Assembly: GCA_902836725.1 (NCBI GenBank)
Contig: CADFRV010000123.1
Span: 1 to 7,203, forward strand
Direction: 5' to 3'
DNA: 7,203 bases
From: Muribaculaceae bacterium
GTDB taxonomy: Bacteria > Bacteroidota > Bacteroidia > Bacteroidales > Muribaculaceae
Positions 1 through 5,637 of this stretch are shown piece by piece. The notes under the pieces were generated by a model. That model was not told the origin of the DNA. It saw only the letters and a program-made list of their open reading frames with translations, and did not search any database. Each line of letters starts with the position of its first letter. Positions within the stretch are counted from its first letter, which is position 1. The position numbers and the translations under genes are program-made.

Positions 1-404
1 ACCTCAAGCGCGAGCATGGCACGTCCATCCTGTTCATCACCCACGACCTCGGCGTCATCGCTCAGATGGCGGACGACGTGGCCGTCATGTACTGCGGACA
101 GGTGGTCGAAATGGCCCCGGCTAAGACGCTCTTCACCGACTGCGAGTTCTCCCATCCGTATACCGAGGGCCTGATGGTCTCCATTCCGAGACTGGATACG
201 CCCGCCGGCGTTCGGCTTGAATCCATCCCCGGCTCGGTGCCGCATCCGCTGAACTTGCCGAAGGGCTGCAAATTTGCGCCGCGCTGCAAGTATTGCCAGC
301 AGCGCTGCCTGGAGGAAGAACCGGAGCTGGTGAACGTGACGGAGGAGCAGCAGGTGCGCTGCTTCTACCCCAGAAAGGAGGAGCGCCGTGCAAACCTCAA
401 GTAA
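1..404 (+). CDS. oppD: Oligopeptide/dipeptide ABC transporter ATPase, OppD/DppD type (3' end only)
   Basis: This is the C-terminal 133 residues of a cytoplasmic ATPase that powers peptide import with its partner OppF; the 5' part lies outside the window and the reading frame enters at base 3. The visible part begins just before the H-loop (FITHDLGV, His at fragment residue 14), followed by the VMYCGQVVE segment typical of this family. It ends in the oligo_HPY C-terminal extension (SHPYTEGL, then PGSVPHP). Four cysteines with spacing C-x5-C-x6-C-x17-C (bases about 267-362), plus one extra Cys between the second and third, match the cysteine pattern that holds a [4Fe-4S] cluster in DppD/OppD-type subunits; cluster binding here is inferred. 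The gene overlaps the start of the next ATPase gene by 17 bases, as expected for a dpp/opp operon. DppD and OppD cannot be told apart from this fragment. Confidence 0.9.
   Translation, partial: LKREHGTSILFITHDLGVIAQMADDVAVMYCGQVVEMAPAKTLFTDCEFSHPYTEGLMVSIPRLDTPAGVRLESIPGSVPHPLNLPKGCKFAPRCKYCQQRCLEEEPELVNVTEEQQVRCFYPRKEERRANLK
374..381 (+). promoter_or_regulatory. Shine-Dalgarno site for the oppF-like gene
   Basis: The sequence aaaggagg ends six bases before the GTG at 388, inside the 3' end of oppD. It supports GTG 388 as the start rather than a downstream ATG, and shows the two ATPase genes are translated from one message. Such a strong Shine-Dalgarno site fits Bacillota and contrasts with the Bacteroidales genes on the right, which lack one. 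Confidence 0.75.
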
Positions 405-2001
405 AGAGGGGAAGAAGGTGCTGCTTCGCGTCAGCAACCTCAAGCAATACTTCCCGCTGAAAAAGAAGGGCCTTTTCGTCAAGGCCAACGACGGCATTAC
501 GCTGGATATCTACGAGGGCGAAACCTTTGGTCTGGTCGGCGAGAGCGGCTGCGGCAAGTCCACGCTGGGCCGCACGCTGCTCCAGCTCTATCGCCAGACG
601 GACGGCCGGACGATGTATTACGGCCGCACGCTGGACGATCTCGCCCCAGCTTACGTCAAAAAGACGCTGCAAACGCTCGAAAAGCGCCGCGAAAAGTGGC
701 ACGAGCTGAAAAAGCATCTGGCCAACGTGCAGAAGGAATACGACGCGCTGCCGGACGGCGAGGCGAAGTACAAGAAGCACAACGAGCTGGACAAGGCCGT
801 CAAGGACGAGAACGACGCGCTGCTGGATATGGCGAACCTCATTGGCGGCTTCGTCTGCGTGAAGGACGTTCATCCCGCGCAGAAGCTGTTCCTGGAGGAA
901 TACCGCATTTCCAGCGCCCGCGTAAAGGAAATGAACCGCCGCGCGGCGGTGCAGCTCGATCTGGACGACGTGCTCTTTGACATCAAGAAAGGCGAAGAAA
1001 AAGGCAAGAACGTCGGCGGGCTCAAGAACAAGGAAACCAAACTGCGCGCGGATCTCGCGAAGATCGACGAAAAGCTGGCCGATCTCGCGTGCCAGATCGG
1101 CGACGTGCGCAAGCAGCTCGACACGATGCGGGCGCAGTACGCGGGCGACGCGGACTTTGCGCGTTACGAAGCGCTGCGCGACGAAGGCATCGATCTTGCG
1201 CGTCTGGAATACAACGAAATCCGCAGGCTGCGCCGCGACTTGCAGCTCATCTTCCAGGATCCGTATTCCAGCCTGAACCCGCGCATGACCGTGGGTAACA
1301 TCATCGGCGAAGGTCTGCTGGCGCACGGCTTCTTCAAGAAGAACGACGAGCGCATGCAGGAATACATCATCAAGACGATGGAGGACGCGGGTCTGGCGAG
1401 CTACTTCCTGCATCGCTTCCCGCATCAGTTCTCCGGCGGTCAGCGTCAGCGCATCGGCATCGCCCGCAGCCTTGCCGTGAAGCCGAAGTTCGTCGTCTGC
1501 GACGAGGCGGTTTCCGCGCTGGATGTGTCCATCCAGGCCCAGGTTCTCAATCTGCTGATGAGGCTCAAGGAAGAGCTGAAACTGACCTATGTGGGAGACG
1601 GCGGTGTAGGAGCACAGATACCTGCGGGAAAAATAACCACTCTTCCCGAAGCCACATTCCGTACCAAAGCATTTTACGACAACAATCTGTCCTGGGATTT
1701 CAATAACGTCTGGACGATGAAAGAGGGAGAATATCCAGTTCTGAAATATGTAGACGACGGTTCTTCAACCGATATCAGGAAACCATCGGCAGATGCATCA
1801 TATGTGATTGTCTCAAATCCGGGGAGCATAGACATCAGACTGGCAGGACGTTTTTCCGCATCTGTGTATGATCTGGCCGGCCGTCTGACAACCTCCGTTG
1901 CCGCCGCCGACCAGATGCTTCTCCCACTTGCAAAAGGCTCATATATAGTAACGCTGACACAAGGTGAAAAGCAATATTCCGATAAGGTAGTGGTGCTTTG
2001 A
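388..2001 (+). CDS. oppF: OppF/DppF-type peptide ABC transporter ATPase with long insertion; chimeric 3' end
   Basis: Residues 1-401 are the second ATPase of a peptide importer. They show Walker A GESGCGKST (51-59), the Q-loop in LIFQDPYSSLNP (Gln 290), the signature FSGGQRQRIGIAR (348-360), Walker B FVVCDE (368-373) and the D-loop SALD (376-379). Ordinary OppF has only a short link between Walker A and the Q-loop. Here about 190 extra residues (roughly 85-275) intervene, rich in Lys/Glu/Asp and likely coiled coil at about 92-147 and 200-250. After LKLTY (401) the expected FISHD H-loop and C-terminal extension are missing. The frame instead runs into an unrelated Bacteroidales tail (402-537), with an abrupt drop in GC. 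As written the protein lacks the switch histidine and should not be a working ATPase. The start is GTG 388 with a strong ribosome site, overlapping oppD. I regard the OppF identity as firm and the full 537-residue product as probably artefactual. Confidence 0.85.
   Translation: MQTSSKEGKKVLLRVSNLKQYFPLKKKGLFVKANDGITLDIYEGETFGLVGESGCGKSTLGRTLLQLYRQTDGRTMYYGRTLDDLAPAYVKKTLQTLEKRREKWHELKKHLANVQKEYDALPDGEAKYKKHNELDKAVKDENDALLDMANLIGGFVCVKDVHPAQKLFLEEYRISSARVKEMNRRAAVQLDLDDVLFDIKKGEEKGKNVGGLKNKETKLRADLAKIDEKLADLACQIGDVRKQLDTMRAQYAGDADFARYEALRDEGIDLARLEYNEIRRLRRDLQLIFQDPYSSLNPRMTVGNIIGEGLLAHGFFKKNDERMQEYIIKTMEDAGLASYFLHRFPHQFSGGQRQRIGIARSLAVKPKFVVCDEAVSALDVSIQAQVLNLLMRLKEELKLTYVGDGGVGAQIPAGKITTLPEATFRTKAFYDNNLSWDFNNVWTMKEGEYPVLKYVDDGSSTDIRKPSADASYVIVSNPGSIDIRLAGRFSASVYDLAGRLTTSVAAADQMLLPLAKGSYIVTLTQGEKQYSDKVVVL
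1585..1600. other. Chimeric junction between Bacillota-like and Bacteroidales-like DNA
   Basis: The OppF homology stops after codon 401 (Tyr, 1588-1590), exactly where LFISHDL would be expected. The next codons read VGDGGVGAQ, part of a Bacteroidales surface-protein module. GC falls from about 67% (1441-1500) to about 48% (1621-1680), and all downstream genes have Bacteroidales traits. No transposase, inverted repeat, target duplication or attachment site is visible at the join. The exact breakpoint may differ by several bases because the missing sequence on either side is unknown. A metagenome assembly misjoin is the most likely cause. Confidence 0.8.
1591..2001 (+). pseudogene. 3' fragment of a Bacteroidales surface/secreted protein with Por-like C-terminal domain
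   Basis: This stretch encodes about 136 residues that do not belong to an ABC ATPase. The first part (LSWDFNNVWTMKEGEYPVL, residues 434-452 of the joined frame) resembles the end of GLUG-type or related repeat modules in Bacteroidales surface proteins. Residues about 466-537 look like a type A Por/type IX secretion C-terminal domain: a short beta-rich unit with VYDLAGR near the middle, KGSYIVTL, and a final KVVVL. In that family the domain directs export through the type IX system and is cleaved on attachment. The 5' part of the gene is absent, being replaced by the oppF sequence, so the true start and main domain are unknown. The stop at 1999-2001 is probably the genuine end, with a strong hairpin 22 bases beyond. 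Confidence 0.65.
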
Positions 2002-2023
2002 CATACCACACACTTCATATACG

Positions 2024-2064
2024 ACAGTGTCCGTAAAATCCTGATATGATTTTACGGACACTGT
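2024..2064. terminator. Perfect 17-bp hairpin between convergent genes, probable bidirectional terminator
   Basis: Bases 2024-2040 (acagtgtccgtaaaatc) are exactly complementary to 2048-2064, with a 7-base loop ctgatat. It sits between the stop of the plus-strand fragment at 2001 and the stop of the minus-strand lipoprotein gene at 2111, so it could stop transcription from both sides. The plus-strand RNA is followed by a moderate U-rich stretch (auuucu). The minus-strand side has no clear U-tract, so the bidirectional role is inferred from position and symmetry. Confidence 0.7.
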
Positions 2065-2110
2065 ATTTCTGATTACGTAGTTCTATTATGCGATAGAATC
2101 GGTTAGGCGC

Positions 2111-2602
2111 TTATTCCTTTGCCTTTATTATGCCGTTCACCACTTTGGAAGTGGGCTGGTCACCCCCTTCCACGCCGCCACCGGGGAGGTCGCTTGCGCT
2201 TTCAACGATGTTGACATAATACTGGATATAACCCCAGCAGATAGGATAATCCACTACATAGATTGGCATCTGTGCCTGGAGCAGATGGCGACCCAGAGGC
2301 TGTTCAGCGGTATTTATCGACAACGAGAACGGCTGGGTGATATTCGTACCGATAAGGTAATGGTCCCAATAATAGGTAACAGCGCCAAGAGTACCCTCTT
2401 TGTTGGTGTTGTTCACCATTTTCAGTCCGTCGATAACAAGCGTCTCACCCTTGACTACATAAATTTCGTCGTCATCGAAAACACCGCCACTTATAGTAGC
2501 CTGTATCGACACATTGGGAATCTTGTTGTCGTCATCATCACAACTTGTTGCCAGCATCCCTAACGGCAACATAAGGAGCAAATAGTAAAAAATCTTCTTC
2601 AT
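2111..2602 (-). CDS. Small surface-type lipoprotein, function unknown
   Basis: The 163-residue product starts with a lipoprotein signal peptide: MKK, a hydrophobic stretch (about 4-17), then the lipobox LATSC with Cys 21 as the predicted acylated residue. Directly after the Cys come four Asp residues (22-25), matching the acidic export signal that sends lipoproteins to the outer surface in Bacteroides fragilis and relatives. The mature part is mostly predicted beta strand, with aromatic-rich segments (VTYYWDHYLIG, then CWGYIQYYVNIV) and a Gly-rich stretch near 143-149 (LPGGGVEGG). This could be one Ig-like or similar beta domain, but I recognise no family. There is no Shine-Dalgarno site before the ATG at 2602, as usual in Bacteroidales. 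It lies downstream of clpB on the same strand after a 109-base gap with a hairpin, so it may be a separate transcript. A cell-surface location is likely; a function cannot be given. Confidence 0.8.
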   Translation of the reverse strand: MKKIFYYLLLMLPLGMLATSCDDDDNKIPNVSIQATISGGVFDDDEIYVVKGETLVIDGLKMVNNTNKEGTLGAVTYYWDHYLIGTNITQPFSLSINTAEQPLGRHLLQAQMPIYVVDYPICWGYIQYYVNIVESASDLPGGGVEGGDQPTSKVVNGIIKAKE

Positions 2603-2645
2603 ATCCCTGAATTTAAAAAATGTACTGTCTGATAAGTCGTATCAT

Positions 2646-2695
2646 GTGGCACCGGACCGTCGCAATGACTGTCCCATAGGCGGCCCGGTTTCCAC
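2646..2695. terminator. Imperfect GC-rich hairpin between clpB and the lipoprotein gene
   Basis: The arms gtgg-accgg-ccg (2646-2659) and cgg-ccggt-ccac (2681-2695) pair with a single-base bulge, one A/C mismatch and a two-base bulge, around a loop of about 21 bases. It lies 17 bases past the clpB stop on the minus strand and could be a clpB terminator. No U-tract follows it in the minus-strand direction, so a processing or attenuation element in a clpB-lipoprotein transcript is equally possible. Confidence 0.3.
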
Positions 2696-2711
2696 ACATA
2701 CATATTTATGA

Positions 2712-5303
2712 TCAACTGTTTGTAAATTTAAGTTCCCCGTCGACAGCGTCAATCACAATCGGTTTGGATTTGTCTACTGTCTGTGCGAGAATGTCTTTTG
2801 ACAGACGGTTCAGCACCAGGCGGTGTATGACACGCTTTACAGGACGGGCGCCGAATTCGGGATCATACCCCTCATCGGCAAGAAGCGACAGAGCGGCGGG
2901 AGTGACCGTAAGCGTAATGCCGTTTGCCGCGAGCATCTTGCTCACCGATTTCACCTGTAAGCCCACGATCTCCTCTATCTCCGCACGGTTGAGAGGGGTG
3001 AACATTATGGTCTCGTCGATACGGTTGAGGAACTCGGGTCTGATGGTCTGCTTCAGCATGTCGAGCACCTGGGCTTTCGTCTTTTCAACCACCTCGTCGC
3101 GGTTCTCAGGCGTCATTGCCGCGAAATTCTCACGTATCACGGAAGATCCCATATTGGAGGTCATTATTATGATCGTGTTCTTGAAGTTCACCATACGCCC
3201 CTTGTTGTCTGTCAGACGGCCGTCATCAAGCACCTGCAGCAGGATATTGAACACGTCGGGGTGCGCTTTCTCGATCTCGTCGAACAGAACCACCGAATAA
3301 GGTTTACGGCGCACAGCCTCGGTGAGCTGACCGCCTTCGTCATAACCCACATATCCCGGAGGCGCTCCTACAAGGCGGCTCACGGCATGCTTCTCCTGAT
3401 ATTCGCTCATATCTATGCGGGTCATCATGTTCTCGTCATCGAAAAGATACTCTGCCAGCGCTTTCGCCAGTTCCGTCTTTCCAACACCCGTGGTACCCAG
3501 GAAGATGAACGATCCGATAGGACGGCGGGGGTCGTTCAGTCCGGCACGCGAGCGGCGCACGGCATCGGCGATGGCGCGTATAGCCTCCTCCTGACCGATA
3601 ACTCTGCCGTGAAGTTCTTCTTCAAGATGGAGGAGTTTTTCTTTCTCGCTCTGTACCATCTTGTTTACCGGAATTCCTGTCCAGCGTGACACCACATCAG
3701 CGATATCATCAGCCTCTACCTCCTCCTTTATCAGGGCTTTCTCACCCTGCATGGATTTCAGCTGTTCCTGGATGTTGACGTTCTCCTGCTCTTTCTGCTG
3801 TATTTTCGAGTAACGGATCTCTGCCACTTTGGCATAGTCCCCCTCACGCTCGGCGCGGTCTGCCTCGAAATTCAGCTGTTCGATATCGATCTTGTTCTGC
3901 TGGATCTTGTTGATCAGCTCCTTTTCAGCCTTCCATTTGGCAGTGAATTCCTTTTCTTCCTCGCGCATGGCGGCAAGATCTTTTTCGATCTCACGCACCT
4001 TTTCCTTGTCGCCCTCACGCTTTATAGCCTCACGCTCGATCTCTTTCTGTGCGATCATGCGGGAGATCTCATCAAGCGCCTGAGGCACGGAATCTATCTC
4101 CAGTCTCAGTTTCGAGGCAGCCTCGTCCACCAGGTCGATAGCCTTGTCGGGGAGGAAACGGTCGGTGATATAACGCTCTGAAAGCTGCACGGCGGCAATA
4201 ATCGCCTCATCACGGATACGCACTTTGTGATGGTTCTCATAGCGTTCCTTGAGGCCACGGAGGATGGCGATGGCGCTCATTTCGTCAGGCTCGTTTACCA
4301 TCACTTTCTGGAAACGGCGTTCAAGCGCCTTGTCTTTCTCGAAATATTTCTGGTATTCGTCAAGTGTCGTGGCACCGATACTGCGGAGCTCTCCACGTGC
4401 CAGAGCCGGTTTGAGGATATTGGCGGCATCCATTGCCCCCTCCCCTTTTCCTGCGCCTACAAGAGTATGGATCTCATCGATAAAGAGAATTATCTCCCCG
4501 TCGCTTTGTGTCACTTCGTTTACGATCGCTTTAAGACGTTCCTCAAACTCACCCTTGTATTTGGCTCCCGCCACAAGCGCACCCATGTCAAGCGAAAAGA
4601 TCTGCTTGCTACGCAGGTTCTCCGGCACGTCGCCCCGCACTATGCGCTGCGCAAGCCCCTCGGCAATCGCAGTCTTGCCGGTACCCGGCTCACCGATAAG
4701 CATAGGATTGTTTTTTGTGCGGCGGCTGAGTATCTGGAGCACACGGCGTATCTCGTCGTCACGCCCGATCACCGGGTCAAGTTTGCCCGCACGGGCACGT
4801 TCGTTAAGGTTTATCGCATATTTGCTGAGGGAGTTGTATGTATCCTCGGCACTCTGATCGGTAGCTTTCTTCCCCTTGCGCAACTCTTCTATGGCGGCGC
4901 TGAGTTCTTTTTCTCCGAGCCCTGCATCCTTCAGAATGGTGGAAGCGGATGAGTTCACCTGAAAAAGAGCCATAAGCATGGCTTCGAGCGTGACATATTC
5001 GTCACCCTGCTTTTTGGCGATATCCAGCGATTTCTGCAAGACATCGTTGGATGTGCGGCTGAGATATGGCTCACCCCCCGACACTTTTGGCAGGGAGGCT
5101 ATTTCACGGTCGGTCTGCGCTGCCACGACTGACAGATTGGCGCCTACTTTCTGGAAAATAAATTTCACCAGAGCCTCCCCTTCCGACATGATGGCCTTAA
5201 GAAGATGCACAGGTTCAATCTGCTGCTGACCGGCAGAACGGGTGAATTCCAGAGCCTTCTGGATGGCTTCCTGCGACTTGATTGTGAAACTGTTGAAATT
5301 CAT
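2712..5303 (-). CDS. clpB: ATP-dependent chaperone/disaggregase ClpB
   Basis: ClpB is a cytosolic hexameric AAA+ machine that pulls polypeptides out of aggregates together with DnaK/DnaJ/GrpE. At 863 residues it is full length for the family and intact. Domains in order: Clp N-domain (about 1-145); first AAA+ module with Walker A GEPGTGKT (204-211), pore-loop KYKGEFEERLK around Tyr 249, Walker B ILFIDE (272-277) and Arg finger region ALERRFQ (326-332); the long coiled-coil middle domain (about 405-525) that marks ClpB and separates it from ClpA and ClpC; second AAA+ module with Walker A GTTGVGKT (603-610), pore-loop GYVGYDEGG (650-658), Walker B VVLFDE (671-676), Arg finger in FLNRIDE (R761) and sensor-2 GARPVKR (818-824). 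There is no Shine-Dalgarno site at the ATG (5303). It is transcribed divergently from the DUF5106 gene. I see no CIRCE element or other recognisable heat-shock operator upstream. Confidence 0.97.
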   Translation of the reverse strand: MNFNSFTIKSQEAIQKALEFTRSAGQQQIEPVHLLKAIMSEGEALVKFIFQKVGANLSVVAAQTDREIASLPKVSGGEPYLSRTSNDVLQKSLDIAKKQGDEYVTLEAMLMALFQVNSSASTILKDAGLGEKELSAAIEELRKGKKATDQSAEDTYNSLSKYAINLNERARAGKLDPVIGRDDEIRRVLQILSRRTKNNPMLIGEPGTGKTAIAEGLAQRIVRGDVPENLRSKQIFSLDMGALVAGAKYKGEFEERLKAIVNEVTQSDGEIILFIDEIHTLVGAGKGEGAMDAANILKPALARGELRSIGATTLDEYQKYFEKDKALERRFQKVMVNEPDEMSAIAILRGLKERYENHHKVRIRDEAIIAAVQLSERYITDRFLPDKAIDLVDEAASKLRLEIDSVPQALDEISRMIAQKEIEREAIKREGDKEKVREIEKDLAAMREEEKEFTAKWKAEKELINKIQQNKIDIEQLNFEADRAEREGDYAKVAEIRYSKIQQKEQENVNIQEQLKSMQGEKALIKEEVEADDIADVVSRWTGIPVNKMVQSEKEKLLHLEEELHGRVIGQEEAIRAIADAVRRSRAGLNDPRRPIGSFIFLGTTGVGKTELAKALAEYLFDDENMMTRIDMSEYQEKHAVSRLVGAPPGYVGYDEGGQLTEAVRRKPYSVVLFDEIEKAHPDVFNILLQVLDDGRLTDNKGRMVNFKNTIIIMTSNMGSSVIRENFAAMTPENRDEVVEKTKAQVLDMLKQTIRPEFLNRIDETIMFTPLNRAEIEEIVGLQVKSVSKMLAANGITLTVTPAALSLLADEGYDPEFGARPVKRVIHRLVLNRLSKDILAQTVDKSKPIVIDAVDGELKFTNS

Positions 5304-5473
5304 ATATTATCTGAATCTGTTAGTGTTATTCTGTTTTTTCGTTCTTTATACCATTATTAACAAATCTCATGCCATAATGTTTTTATGAGTTTCCGACGCT
5401 GGTAAAAAGCGGGTTACAGCGCCACTGACGCGACCCGTTATCAGGAAATTTTCATACGGCGCCATATGCAGAA

Positions 5474-5505
5474 GTTGCAAAAACAAAGTGGTTTCGTTAC
5501 CTTTG
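5474..5505 (+). promoter_or_regulatory. Bacteroidales-type promoter for the DUF5106-thioredoxin/mnmA unit
   Basis: The -7 box TACCTTTG (5498-5505) is an exact match to the Bacteroides consensus TAnnTTTG. A -33 box GTTG (5474-5477; consensus TTTG, 3 of 4) lies 20 bases upstream, a normal spacing. Transcription would start near 5512, giving a leader of about 125 bases before the ATG at 5638. It would drive both the DUF5106 gene and the overlapping mnmA. Confidence 0.65.
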
Positions 5506-5575
5506 CATCATACATGATGACGCGCCGCGGGAAATACGACACCTGCGGGGCATGTTTTGTATGTAATTTGCATCC

Positions 5576-5605
5576 CACCGGCCATCGGTAAACCTATCGC
5601 CGGTG
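5576..5605 (+). promoter_or_regulatory. Leader hairpin 1 (7-bp GC-rich stem)
   Basis: caccggc (5576-5582) pairs perfectly with gccggtg (5599-5605) around a 16-base loop. It lies within the predicted leader RNA of the DUF5106 gene, not in any coding region. I do not recognise it as a known riboswitch class. It may protect or regulate the message, or be chance in GC-rich DNA. Confidence 0.4.
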
Positions 5606-5611
5606 CGGATA

Positions 5612-5630
5612 TATGTTTGTTGTAAACATA
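5612..5630 (+). promoter_or_regulatory. Leader hairpin 2 immediately before the start codon
   Basis: tatgttt (5612-5618) pairs perfectly with aaacata (5624-5630) around the loop gttgt. The stem ends seven bases before the ATG at 5638, covering the place where a ribosome would bind, so it could limit initiation. It is AT-rich and thus weak, which would suit a structure that opens easily. The role is inferred from position only. Confidence 0.4.
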
Positions 5631-5637
5631 CTTAGAC

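Larger units (their letters stand above)
5304..5637. other. Divergent intergenic region between clpB and the DUF5106-thioredoxin gene
   Basis: This 334-base stretch has no convincing gene; a 66-codon minus-strand frame that overlaps it (5508-5708) runs back into the next gene and looks random. It must hold the clpB promoter on the minus strand, but I find no clear TAnnTTTG match there. It does hold a good plus-strand promoter (5474-5505) and a leader of about 125 bases with two hairpins. A further weak inverted repeat (5408-5414 with 5433-5439, one G-T pair, with an inner gcg/cgc pair) lies on the clpB side and could be in the clpB leader or be an operator. Confidence 0.6.

Noticed and set aside
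397..1425. 342-codon open frame on the minus strand opposite oppF
   Set aside because: It is antisense to a clear ATPase with intact motifs. The high-GC codon bias of the plus-strand gene keeps this frame open, and its protein has no recognisable domain.
2081..2098. Short inverted repeat ttctat/atagaa downstream of the lipoprotein gene
   Set aside because: Only six AT pairs; too weak to call next to the much stronger hairpin at 2024-2064.
2613..2624. Weak TAnnTTTG-like box (TACATTTT on the minus strand) before the lipoprotein gene
   Set aside because: It lacks the final G, has no -33 TTTG at the right distance, and would leave almost no leader before the ATG.
4227..4952. 241-codon plus-strand frame inside clpB
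   Set aside because: It lies wholly opposite the conserved first AAA+ module of ClpB, which fully explains the DNA. No domain or ribosome site is seen.
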